This document shows positions 9,107 through 16,611 of a stretch of 64,000 nt of DNA, piece by piece. The stretch lies in contig NC_088321.1 in NCBI RefSeq assembly GCF_910592395.1, positions 9,922,001-9,986,000 on the forward strand. Reading direction: 5' to 3'. The position numbers and the translations under genes were made by a program. Position 1 is the stretch's first letter, and every line of letters starts with the position of its first letter. This DNA comes from Lineus longissimus. Lineage: Eukaryota > Nemertea > Pilidiophora > Heteronemertea > Lineidae. Below the pieces are notes generated by a model, which was not told where the DNA came from, ran no database searches, and saw only the letters and a program-made list of their open reading frames with translations.

Positions 9107-9781
9107 CTACTTGGACTTTAAGGCTGCTTCTCTTGTTAATGCTATAGCCATCTCATCTCTCGCTTTTTTAATCTGATTGACAGAATATTCATTACCCGCT
9201 TTTTCCCTTGCTTCTTGAACAACTTCATCAATGACTTCTTTCATTCTTTGCATATACTTTTCATGTGTTGTAGCAGAATCCCAAGAACCCCAAGAACCCC
9301 AAGAGTCGCCAGTGTTACTTTGTAATTCATTAATGAGTACTTCTATCTCTTCTTTTCTTTCAGGTGAAATGTTATCATCAACATTTTCACGCATTGGAGT
9401 AAAGAATTCACCAAATTCTTTACTTCCACCCCTACCTGTAATTGTTTCTAATTCTTTGAGTGTTCCATCAACATTTGTAATTTTATATGTTCCTCCTTTT
9501 GGACCTAGATAAACCCATTGTTTACCTTTATATTTAATTTTTTCTCTTAGAATAGCACGATCACCACCTATATCCACACCATATTTTTCTTGCATCCGGT
9601 CAATAATAAGATCTGCTGCCTCGTATCTTTCTGCATCATCATTTGTTTCTTGTGTTCTATCTTCCAATTCTACTCTAAGAATTTCATCATTCGCCCCTTG
9701 TCGATCTAAGACATCTTGCGCATCCACAAATGCAGACTCTTCTTCATAGGCAGGATTGTCAAATACCACGTCATCACTCAT
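9107..9781 (-). CDS. Polinton protein of unknown function, 224 aa (right arm)
   Basis: Mirror copy of 150-824, the same length, with single residue changes (for example Arg for Ser in TGRGGSKEF). The protein is acidic and soluble, with a GSWGSWDS tandem near residue 165. The start is AAAATAAATG, 5 bases after the stop of the 131-aa gene. Preservation of an open frame in both arms argues that inversion was recent relative to decay. Function unknown. Confidence 0.75.
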   Translation of the reverse strand: MSDDVVFDNPAYEEESAFVDAQDVLDRQGANDEILRVELEDRTQETNDDAERYEAADLIIDRMQEKYGVDIGGDRAILREKIKYKGKQWVYLGPKGGTYKITNVDGTLKELETITGRGGSKEFGEFFTPMRENVDDNISPERKEEIEVLINELQSNTGDSWGSWGSWDSATTHEKYMQRMKEVIDEVVQEAREKAGNEYSVNQIKKARDEMAIALTREAALKSK

Positions 9782-9786
9782 TTATT

Positions 9787-10182
9787 TTAAAGAAATTTTG
9801 ATAACACCGCAGATCCAACGACACTGCCCGCAATGTACATTTGTTCATACTTTTTCTGAGATTCACTTGGTGTATAAAAGTGGTTTAAAGTAGGTTCAGG
9901 ATGGATGCTGTCATACTGTCGAATGGAGTCTTTCATGTCTAACATGTCTGATTGTGCTTGATGTTTTTTCTGACGTTGTTCAGCAAGGAAGTCAAGATGT
10001 TTAATTCTATTCTGTGACCACGTAGCAGATTGTTTTTGTAATTTTTCTAATGCTAGGTCATGGCGCTTACGTTCATCGGCAGCATTCTGTTTATCAAATG
10101 CATGAAAGAGTGCAGAACCTCCAACGAAAGCAGTCGCATTAGCTACAGCACCAAAAATCGTCGTTAATATCATTCCGGCCAT
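9787..10182 (-). CDS. Small Polinton protein with hydrophobic ends, 131 aa
   Basis: The N-terminus is hydrophobic and Gly/Ala-rich (MAGMILTTIFGAVANATAFV), followed by a charged helical middle (KLQKQSATWSQNRIKHLDFL) and a hydrophobic C-terminus. Starts in TATAATAAATG. It lies in a cassette of small membrane proteins between the ATPase and the beta-rich structural genes, suggesting a minor virion or vertex component. A decayed homologue with the same MAG-hydrophobic start is at 54480-54558 in another element, supporting a real gene. No named family recognised. Confidence 0.7.
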   Translation of the reverse strand: MAGMILTTIFGAVANATAFVGGSALFHAFDKQNAADERKRHDLALEKLQKQSATWSQNRIKHLDFLAEQRQKKHQAQSDMLDMKDSIRQYDSIHPEPTLNHFYTPSESQKKYEQMYIAGSVVGSAVLSKFL

Positions 10183-10202
10183 TTATTATAGGTGGAATTC
10201 AG

Positions 10203-10442
10203 TTAATTGGTGATGTTCTTTGGTAGATTCATATTTTTCTCAAGATATCCTTTCGTAATAATAGCAAGTGACACTGCACCAGTGAGCTTAACAGCTTCCA
10301 TTAGGTCAGGTTTACTAGGATCTCCAATATTTGACTTCAATAGTTTCTTAGCAGCCATTCCATAGCCAACAACAAGTGCTGCTAAAACTGCAGAGTGGTA
10401 AATTGTATTACCAATTTGCTTTGGATCAATAGTAGTGTCCAT
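10203..10442 (-). CDS. Small two-helix membrane protein, 79 aa
   Basis: Two short hydrophobic segments are visible (AVLAALVVGYGMAA about residues 19-32 and LTGAVSLAIITKGYL about 52-66). The start lies in TTAAATAAATG, in the same style as the neighbours. There are 20 bases to the next gene. It is probably a virion membrane or scaffold component, by position only. Confidence 0.6.
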   Translation of the reverse strand: MDTTIDPKQIGNTIYHSAVLAALVVGYGMAAKKLLKSNIGDPSKPDLMEAVKLTGAVSLAIITKGYLEKNMNLPKNITN

Positions 10443-10467
10443 TTATTTAACAGAGAAAAAAATATTA

Positions 10468-10788
10468 TTAAATTTCTAACTTTGTATTACCGCGTTGAGT
10501 GTCTACATTAGGCTTTGCGTTGCCCGATGAGTTTCTAGTACTCACCACGCTCGCTGTTGCCACTCGCTGCGCTCGTGAGCTGTAATACCACATAAATGCA
10601 GCTACACCAATACCTCCTACCACAATTAAAGGATAGTAGTTCATAGCTTGTGTGACGTCTTGTTGAACAGGCTTCTTCTTTCCTTTATTCAACTGACCTA
10701 ATTTCTTACCCCATTCAACTCTCTTAGGGTTCTTTGGCTTTTCTTCCGTTGTTGTAATCTCTTTTGTGTCTCCTTGTACATCCGTCAT
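10468..10788 (-). CDS. Single-pass basic protein, 106 aa
   Basis: The N-terminal half is hydrophilic, with a basic helical motif (PKRVEWGKKLGQLNKGKKK, about residues 23-41). It is followed by one transmembrane segment (YYPLIVVGGIGVAAFMWYY, about 51-69) and a short polar tail rich in Ser/Thr/Arg, partly encoded by GC-rich 'cgctcgtgagc' repeats. Start in TATAAATAAATG. A diverged homologue with the same basic motif plus membrane segment occurs at 22587-22940 in the second element, so the gene is conserved across copies. Function unknown. Confidence 0.7.
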   Translation of the reverse strand: MTDVQGDTKEITTTEEKPKNPKRVEWGKKLGQLNKGKKKPVQQDVTQAMNYYPLIVVGGIGVAAFMWYYSSRAQRVATASVVSTRNSSGNAKPNVDTQRGNTKLEI

Positions 10789-10810
10789 TTATTTATATGA
10801 AAAAATATTA

Positions 10811-10922
10811 ATGACTATTAGCGACTATTAAAGTCATTATTAAAGTGACTATTAAAGTCATTATTAAAGTGACTATTAGCGACTATTAGCGACTATTAAA
10901 GTCATTATTAAAGAGACTATCA
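10811..10922. repeat. AT-rich direct repeats (gactattaaagtcatta)
   Basis: Alternating copies of 'gactattaaagtcattattaa' and 'gcgactatta' units fill the gap between the 98-aa and 106-aa genes. No open frame of note. Confidence 0.85.
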
Positions 10923-10925
10923 CTT

Positions 10926-10966
10926 CAATAATTTTATAAGGTATAACACACCTTATAAAATTATTG
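10926..10966. terminator. Perfect 17-bp hairpin (7-nt loop)
   Basis: Arms 10926-10942 (caataattttataaggt) and 10950-10966 are exactly complementary. It sits in the intergenic region downstream of the 98-aa gene. Giant viruses and virophages such as mimivirus use palindromic hairpins as 3'-end signals; by analogy this may be an mRNA 3'-end signal. It is immediately followed by the GC-rich motif cactcgctcgcttcgctc. Confidence 0.55.
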
Positions 10967-11121
10967 ACACTCGCTCGCTTCGCTCGCTGCTATACTTCTC
11001 GCAGGTGCTTCCAATGCAGTTTCTGCGGTATTTGCTACAATTGTACCTGCAGCTAAAAGTGTAGGATTCATATAATGGCCCAATTGTTTTTTGATTTCAT
11101 TGTTGACTATAACATTGTCAT
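10967..11121. other. Intergenic stretch with GCGAGCG-type inverted motif
   Basis: Contains tcgctcgcttcgctcgc (near 10971-10987), one of several such GC-rich inverted motifs in the otherwise AT-rich element. There may be remnants of a coding frame on the minus strand (hydrophobic/Ala-rich), but nothing convincing. Confidence 0.5.
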
Positions 11122-11418
11122 TTAATTTGGCATGTAGTTTTTCTGGTCTAAATTTGGGAACATCACTCTCACAGCTTGCGTATATCCAAATAGCAAATTA
11201 GATACTAAATCGTCAGCAATCTGTGTATTATAGCGCGCTTGATATTCATTGAACATTTTTTCAAGGTTTTTCCAACTTGCCTTTCTGATAGTCGCTTCAC
11301 TCGCTTTCATTCCTAATTTTGTTAAAAGTCCGCTTTGGTAATGTGCTAAAAGTTCTGTACGCATCTCCGTTACAGAATCACATGCGTTGTCTACACACAC
11401 GTCTACGCTTGTCTCCAT
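11122..11418 (-). CDS. Small helical Polinton protein, 98 aa
   Basis: An all-helical composition with motifs such as LLAHYQSGLLTKLG and WKNLEKMFNEYQARYN; no membrane segment. It starts in ATATAAATG, 27 bases downstream of the ATPase stop, in the same orientation. Proteins of similar size and pattern accompany the packaging ATPase in related invertebrate elements (recall), but I can assign no biochemical role. Confidence 0.65.
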   Translation of the reverse strand: METSVDVCVDNACDSVTEMRTELLAHYQSGLLTKLGMKASEATIRKASWKNLEKMFNEYQARYNTQIADDLVSNLLFGYTQAVRVMFPNLDQKNYMPN

Positions 11419-11444
11419 TTATATATTACAAAATTTTACAACAT

Positions 11445-12059
11445 TTACGAACACAGCGAGTATGCAAATGGAATCTTTCTGCGCAGTAAAAGTCGCTTAC
11501 CTGCATCAATCTGTGCAAGCACTGCTTCCTTTTCACTATTAGGAATACAGCGATTTTCTTTAAACACTTGATCCAGAAAACATTGATCATTCAACGTATG
11601 GATGACCATATGTTTACAATTTTCACGGAAGTCTTTTACGACTGCATTATATTTTTGAGTTAAAAGCCATACAGAAATGCCAAAGTGTCGCCTTGAGAAA
11701 GCTAGTTCAGTCAATTTAGTACATTTATTCTTTGCTTCCCACAAATTAGCACAATCATCAATGATAAATAGTGATTGATGATCTTGACTTTTTAACACAT
11801 TAACAGCATCTTCTAAGCATGCATTTAAATCGCTTAACACTAACTTAGATGGGTAAATGTGTATATTTTTATCTTGTGTAATCCATGTTCTATCTTGATA
11901 AGTTTTGTTCATGTCAATCGTTGGACAAAATATCACGATATCATCAAATTTCTTTTGAAATTCATGTTCTAGTAAGTCAAGTATAAAATATGACTTGCCA
12001 CAATCAGTCATTCCTACAACTAACATGTTGAAAGGCACATCACAATAAAATTCACCCAT
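11445..12059 (-). CDS. A32-like genome-packaging ATPase, 204 aa
   Basis: P-loop ATPase expected to drive DNA into the capsid. Walker A is VVGMTDCGKSY (residues 14-24). Walker B is SLFIIDD (96-102). There is a sensor-like region after SRRHFGISVWLLTQKYN (122-138). Size and order fit the FtsK/HerA-related A32 ATPases of poxviruses, Polintons and other double-jelly-roll viruses. Start in TTAAAATAAATG. The frame is uninterrupted, in contrast with polymerase and integrase. It lies between the candidate capsid gene and the small helical gene, as expected of a morphogenesis module. Confidence 0.85.
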   Translation of the reverse strand: MGEFYCDVPFNMLVVGMTDCGKSYFILDLLEHEFQKKFDDIVIFCPTIDMNKTYQDRTWITQDKNIHIYPSKLVLSDLNACLEDAVNVLKSQDHQSLFIIDDCANLWEAKNKCTKLTELAFSRRHFGISVWLLTQKYNAVVKDFRENCKHMVIHTLNDQCFLDQVFKENRCIPNSEKEAVLAQIDAGKRLLLRRKIPFAYSLCS

Positions 12060-12240
12060 TTATTTTAACAACAAGCGTATACTTTTAGAACATTTTGAAG
12101 AAGGAACTGACTACAAAGAAATTACCTTTGAAGAAGCACAAACTCATTTCTCAAATTTTGGGAACGAGGAAAGAAAGTCAGCACATGCGGAATATTTTTG
12201 TGTCAACGCTTGCTGCGCTCGCTAGCAGCGCTGGTAAGTG
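12060..12240. other. Spacer holding a duplicated sequence and a GC-rich inverted motif
   Basis: About 12119-12175 (attacctttgaagaagcac...) is a near-copy of 21098-21150 close to the right end of the element. It is followed by gcttgctgcgctcgctagc (12208-12226). No gene in the main series. Confidence 0.65.
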
Positions 12241-13458
12241 CTAGTGTACAATGCCCTTCACTTTCTTATTCTCAAGTCCTACTAGTCCATCTGCTACAAT
12301 ATAGACTAGCATATCATATTCTGTTTCAGTACTTCTGGTAAGTTCAAGTTGTAAACCATGTTTGATATTACTCATGGCTGTTCCTGATCCATGCACTGTG
12401 TTATCTTCTGTACTTCTAAGATCAATCCACAGTGCATATTTATGTTTGTCGTAGAATTTTTCGACATCCATCATACAGCCTTCCGTGTGCTTAAGGTCTT
12501 CCAACATATAACGTCGTTTGACTTCGTCAAATTGATTATAGGCTTTCAATCCCGACTTGTATATACAGTGAGAAATTCCTTCTGAAGTAATGCTCACATT
12601 AGTGATGTCTGGATTTTGAAAACTTGTATTTTCTGCATCATACTCACTGAAATTTTTCTGGAAAAATATTAGGATGCCTTTTGTAGAAGCACGATTGACA
12701 TCTACATTGATATTCATTCGTTTATTCTTTCCAATTGACTCTGTCCTCAAAAGATGCACGTCTTCATACATCCATCTCATCTCAGAGTTATACATAGATT
12801 CAATGGTTTCAGCCAGGACATCAGAGGTGACTGTTTCATATTCAAGCTGAATATCCGTTACAGTATATGTCTTTGAGGATGCTGTTCCTGCGACAACATA
12901 CTTTGCATCATTGAATTTGATGTGATACTCAATGGATTCCGAAATAGCTGCTGGGTAAAAGGGTGCATGTGTATCAAATAGTTCTGATTCAATAGGAATG
13001 CAGTAACGATCCTCAAAAGCTGTTTTAATGCCATCTTTTCGCTGATCTTTCACAATTCCTTGTTGTACTCGATTCTTTCGCTGTTTCTCAGTGAGCCAAA
13101 AGTCCTTGAAGGTGTTGTAGATAAAGGCTTTATTCACCTCACTCATGGTATTACCTCCCAAACTTGTGGTGATTCTTTCTACAATATTTCGACGTACATT
13201 AGCCACAAATGTAGCAGGTGTAGCATTGGCTGCATTACTTGCTTTTGATGAGGTAGAAAGTTTAAACGTGAGCTTCATGCTTTCGGGGACAATCACTTGT
13301 CCTTTTTCAAGCTTCGGAATCTTCACATAAAGTGTTTCCCCCAGATTCACAGAATTAGGATTATGTGTAATGACCTCAACATTTCTTTTGGCTTTTAAGC
13401 CTCTCGATTCTTTATTTGTTCGATAAGGATCTAAGTATTTACCGTAGGACATGTCCAT
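12241..13458 (-). CDS. Candidate major capsid protein, 405 aa
   Basis: A large beta-rich protein without signal or membrane segments. The N-terminus has a basic linker (RGLKAKRNVEVITH), then LGETLYVKIPKL. Strand-rich halves (for example VIVPESMKLTFKLS and IEYHIKF...YTVTDIQLEYETV) are followed by ALWIDLRSTEDN and a basic end. Length, the two-part beta layout and its position next to the ATPase fit a double-jelly-roll capsid protein; the family match is from recall, not a search. Start in TATAATAAATG, 30 bases from a divergent start. The frame is intact. Alternative: a conserved virion protein of another fold. Confidence 0.6.
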   Translation of the reverse strand: MDMSYGKYLDPYRTNKESRGLKAKRNVEVITHNPNSVNLGETLYVKIPKLEKGQVIVPESMKLTFKLSTSSKASNAANATPATFVANVRRNIVERITTSLGGNTMSEVNKAFIYNTFKDFWLTEKQRKNRVQQGIVKDQRKDGIKTAFEDRYCIPIESELFDTHAPFYPAAISESIEYHIKFNDAKYVVAGTASSKTYTVTDIQLEYETVTSDVLAETIESMYNSEMRWMYEDVHLLRTESIGKNKRMNINVDVNRASTKGILIFFQKNFSEYDAENTSFQNPDITNVSITSEGISHCIYKSGLKAYNQFDEVKRRYMLEDLKHTEGCMMDVEKFYDKHKYALWIDLRSTEDNTVHGSGTAMSNIKHGLQLELTRSTETEYDMLVYIVADGLVGLENKKVKGIVH

Positions 13459-13488
13459 TTATTATAGGAAAAAATTTTTTTTAAATAA
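13459..13488. promoter_or_regulatory. 30-bp divergent promoter with back-to-back TAAATG
   Basis: Only 30 bases separate the start codon of the capsid-like gene (minus) from that of the coiled-coil gene (plus). Both starts lie in AATAAATG, and the core between them is a pure A/T tract (aaaaaattttttttaaa). The spacing allows only very short leaders, as in poxvirus late promoters where TAAAT overlaps the start codon. Confidence 0.6.
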
Positions 13489-13932
13489 ATGAGTAATTTA
13501 TTTACTAACTTTGGTTCAAATGATTGTCAAGATATGAAAGATATGAGTGAATTACATGATAAAATTCAAGACATTCAAGACAAGGTTAAAGAAGACATTC
13601 TCAAGGTTAAAGAAGACATTCTCAAGGTTAATGAAGACATTCTCAAGGTTAAAGATAGATTTAATTTGTGGGATTATGAGATTGACAAAGTACTACTTAA
13701 TATTAAAGAACGAATGAAAATAGCAGGCAGAACTAACCATGTGAGATATAAATTATTATTAGCACTTATTCTGTCCTTATTTAAAAAACATAATTTCCCT
13801 ATTACACAACCAATGTTTGAAGAGCTTACCCGTGATAGAACTAATGATAATGATATAGCAATACCTCAATATATTAAAGAGCTTGAAAATAAAACAAATG
13901 ATCTTATTACACAATTAGAAGTAACCTTATAG
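13489..13932 (+). CDS. Coiled-coil protein, 147 aa, divergent from the rest
   Basis: This is the only intact plus-strand gene in the main element. Residues 18-60 form a coiled coil, including three tandem copies of a 7-residue unit (VKEDILK/VNEDILK), encoded by a 21-base tandem repeat. A helical domain and a second short coiled coil at the C-terminus follow. Start in TTAAATAAATG; the stop falls in a long hairpin shared with the convergent integrase gene. No family recognised. Tandem repeats of this kind could vary in number and so change the length of a stalk. Confidence 0.7.
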   Translation: MSNLFTNFGSNDCQDMKDMSELHDKIQDIQDKVKEDILKVKEDILKVNEDILKVKDRFNLWDYEIDKVLLNIKERMKIAGRTNHVRYKLLLALILSLFKKHNFPITQPMFEELTRDRTNDNDIAIPQYIKELENKTNDLITQLEVTL

Positions 13933-13962
13933 GTTGTATTAAACAATCTATAAAGTTACTTC
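13918..13962. terminator. Shared hairpin between convergent genes (20-bp stem, 5-nt loop)
   Basis: Arms 13918-13937 and 13943-13962 pair over 20 positions with two non-Watson-Crick positions, at least one a G-U wobble on each transcript. The stops of the 147-aa gene (13932) and of the integrase (13956) both lie inside the stem, so either transcript would end in it. This is the position of a bidirectional 3'-end signal. Confidence 0.65.
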
Positions 13963-15327
13963 TTTCTCAACCGTGAGTCAATAATATTTTCAGGATCTAA
14001 GCCTTCTTTGTGTTTAATTGTTGACTCAATTTTAGCTTCTTTTTCAACGCGAATAACCTCTGAAGAAACAGACTCAAAATCTTTAGCGTTAGCGACGAGC
14101 GTAATTTTTTGTAAGTGATCAAGTCTAACTCTAGAATCATCATTCAATATTGCATGAACACCCACAATATTTTTTGCAGTGTAAGTTCTATTGGACCATA
14201 TTTGTTTGTAACCTTTAGTAAATATAGGTCTCTTTAACTTCTTTCTAACACTTTCACCTATTTTAAATTTGTATTCAACTGGCATAGACTTTCCTAAATT
14301 ATGTTCAACTAATTCAGTCTCTATTCTATCACGCTCGCTAGCAGTGCTATTCACTTCAACACTCGCTTCATTAGGTGCATAGTTTAAAATTCCTCTATGT
14401 GGCCTACTATTGTAAGCTGAAATGTACTCTTGCAAATGATCAACCCATTTAACTGAATTTTTCTCTGTAAAGTCCTTGAATATCATCTCTTTAATGGTTC
14501 TAGATAGTCTGTCAATAAGTCCAAGTGCATGATGATCTCCTATGTCCACTGTATCATGCTTGATGTTTAACTCTTTGAATAGGTCTTGTACTGACTTATT
14601 CAGGAATTCATTGCCTGAGTCTGTAATAATAAGTGTGATTGGGCTCGCAAGTGTGTAAATTTTTTCAAAGCCATTTTTCACTTCAAATTTTGTCTTATTT
14701 TTTAAAGCTTCAGCATAGGCTTTTCTAGTAAATGTATCAATAGCAAGAAGTATCCATTTGTAACCTTTATTTTGTCTTGAGTAATTTGACATGTCTAGGG
14801 GAATCAGTGGAGTAATGGTTAGAGCGCCGGACTCATAACCGAAAGGTCGTGGGTTCGACTCCGGTTAGAACCACAATACTGGTTTCAGTGTCCCTGGGCA
14901 AGACACTTAACCCTGCAGTTGCTTCTCTCCACCCAGGTGTATAAATGGGTACCGGTTGGAATGATCAGCTAGTGCGCTGAATTGACGGCAGCCTTTCTGA
15001 GTTCTACTGAAAGGTTTCAGGAGAGACCGGGGTAATAATGTAAAGCGCTTTGAGCGGGCAAACGGCCTGGATACTGCGCTATATAAGACGCATCATTATT
15101 ATTATCATTAAAAGATCCATGAACCATAGAGCATTCTCACGATAGGCTATAATGTGACCCTGAATCTTTTGTGGCTGCTTTTTGTGAAGCTGATAACTTT
15201 TTTGCTGCTTTACAAATGCATCAATATCATCAAATTTTATGCTAGGATCTTTCTTCTTAATGATCCTATAAAATTTTAAAGCAGATGGATAATAGTACTT
15301 CGCATATTCTTCTTGCATTACACTCAT
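13956..15327 (-). pseudogene. Polinton integrase (rve-like), split by a SINE
   Basis: A retroviral-like integrase would insert the element into host DNA. The N-terminal part is 15327-15111, up to ENALWFMDLL with the expected first catalytic Asp. The rest is 14798-13956. A SINE (14799-15110) interrupts the core just after that Asp. The second Asp is in LIITDSGNEF. At the place where related integrases have VVER, this protein reads GLIDRLSRTIKE, so the third acidic residue appears to be Asp rather than Glu. A C-terminal basic, chromo-like region (SNRTYTAKNIVGVH) follows. The start context is AAATATG rather than the TAAATG of structural genes. Confidence 0.85.
14799..15110 (+). mobile_element. 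tRNA-derived SINE inserted in the integrase gene
   Basis: The head resembles a tRNA with polymerase III promoter boxes: A box tggttagagcg (about 14816-14826) and B box ggttcgactcc (about 14852-14862), with an anticodon-loop-like ctcataa. The body contains ctgggcaagacacttaaccc and tctccacccaggtgt...aaatgggtacc; the tail has aagcgctttgagcg and ctatataag, then ATT repeats. Diverged relatives lie at 40985-41290 and 41480-41712. A clear target-site duplication was not visible. Confidence 0.85.
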
Positions 15328-15375
15328 ATTTATTTTAGAGAATATTTTGAACTAAAAGACCTACAGTAATTAATC

Positions 15376-16590
15376 CTATTGTAAAAGGTAGATGACTGTG
15401 CTCACTGTAGCTGATTCACTCACTCGTGCTACAGATTTTTTACTCTCGCTGACACTTGCAGAACTCACAGAACTCACAGAACTCACAGCAGCGAGCGCTT
15501 GACGCTTTTTTCTTACATTGATATGTGTGTTGATGCCAAAATTTGTATTTTCTGTAGCAGTTAACAGAGAGTTATTATACCCTTCAATTGTACCAATATG
15601 TAAACGCATATGACTTGGCACAAGTTGTAACCCTAAACCAACAGCAAAATCTAGTCGTGTCCCTACTTTTTCTAAAGCGTTCGCGTACGATTGTTTTGAG
15701 CGAATTAATATACTTGCTGACTGGAATGTTTTGATGGAATCGACTAACGTTTGACCTTGTATCGCATCTTCCACTAAAATACCAAACTGCTTTTGTGCAT
15801 CTAGGGAGTCTAAAATATCTTGCCTTATCATAGTTTGTGCACCCAGGGTGCAATACACATACGTCCTAATAGATTCATTGATTCTACTCATGCCTGCTTT
15901 AGTCAATCCTTGACTGTCTAAAGTGATGAAATTAGTCCAATCGTCTGAATATATAAATGATAATGTATCAATGTAAAGCCTGCGATGATCTGCATACACA
16001 TATCCTTTTTTGTCTGCATTAAACGGGAACTTACTAGGGTCATTTAAGTAATAGTTACCATTATCCATTACGATGTCAAGCGCTTGCATTTTGCCTTTGT
16101 GAAAGTAGTTGAAGTCAACAGAGCCAAATTCAAGCTTTAGATTTTCAAACGCTTGTGTGTGATAGGGGTTCTTCTTTGAATTAAAGTCAGGATTTCCTGG
16201 TAAAGGAATTTTTAGCTGATGTAAAATTTTTCTGATGGTAAAGTACACATGAAATCTAAAGATACTCTGTACTAAAGGGTCAGCATGGTTAATATGATTG
16301 TGCCATGATACACCACAGCCCGATGTCGCACAACATAATGCAAATTTAAATTGGTTGTCCCAGTTATCCATGGTCGCATTTTTTATGTACTCTTGTACTT
16401 GTGCATAAGTTGAAAATATTCGTGGAGGTATTTTATCTGGAAAAATATCAATTGTATTGAATTCAAAGCTTTGATGTGGTGCTACTTGAATGTGGTGATG
16501 AATGAAAGGGTCTTTGGTTAAAGAATTATTCTTATAGGTCAAAGGGTATTGTACATTTGACATATATTTTAAATAGGATGGAAAGTCCAT
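15376..16590 (-). CDS. Conserved Polinton-associated protein of unknown function, 404 aa
   Basis: A soluble protein with no membrane segment. Recognisable parts are the N-terminal MDFPSYLKYM and DIFPDKIPPR, a His/Cys-rich patch (CCATSGCGVSWHNHINHADP, about 86-105), an aromatic-rich middle, and VPSHMRLHIGTIEGYNNSLL near residue 330, then a Ser/Ala/Val low-complexity tail. I recall the same pattern next to the capsid, ATPase and polymerase genes of invertebrate PolB elements, but know no assigned function. Start in TTAAAATAAATG, so it groups with the structural genes by promoter. The frame is intact although neighbouring polymerase and integrase are broken. Confidence 0.7.
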   Translation of the reverse strand: MDFPSYLKYMSNVQYPLTYKNNSLTKDPFIHHHIQVAPHQSFEFNTIDIFPDKIPPRIFSTYAQVQEYIKNATMDNWDNQFKFALCCATSGCGVSWHNHINHADPLVQSIFRFHVYFTIRKILHQLKIPLPGNPDFNSKKNPYHTQAFENLKLEFGSVDFNYFHKGKMQALDIVMDNGNYYLNDPSKFPFNADKKGYVYADHRRLYIDTLSFIYSDDWTNFITLDSQGLTKAGMSRINESIRTYVYCTLGAQTMIRQDILDSLDAQKQFGILVEDAIQGQTLVDSIKTFQSASILIRSKQSYANALEKVGTRLDFAVGLGLQLVPSHMRLHIGTIEGYNNSLLTATENTNFGINTHINVRKKRQALAAVSSVSSVSSASVSESKKSVARVSESATVSTVIYLLQ

Positions 16591-16611
16591 TTATTTTAAC
16601 ATTTTATTTTT

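Larger units (their letters stand above)
5387..9930. repeat. Right arm of giant imperfect palindrome
   Basis: Inverted counterpart of 1-4566. Identity is lost exactly at 5386/4567, which defines an 820-base loop (4567-5386). The right arm continues without a visible break into the rest of the Polinton (9931-21.5 kb), so it looks like the ancestral context and the left arm like the inverted duplicate. That direction is an inference. Confidence 0.95.

Noticed and set aside
1-9930. Adenovirus- or Polinton-type terminal inverted repeat
   Set aside because: The inverted copy includes internal genes and half a Harbinger transposon, so it is a secondary fold-back duplication, not the element's own termini.
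10811-10922. CRISPR array
   Set aside because: Repeats are short, A/T-rich and contiguous without unique spacers; the genome is an animal's.
14799-14874. Functional tRNA gene (anticodon-like CAT)
   Set aside because: It has A- and B-box motifs but continues into a SINE body and tail and has poor stem pairing, so it is a tRNA-derived SINE head.
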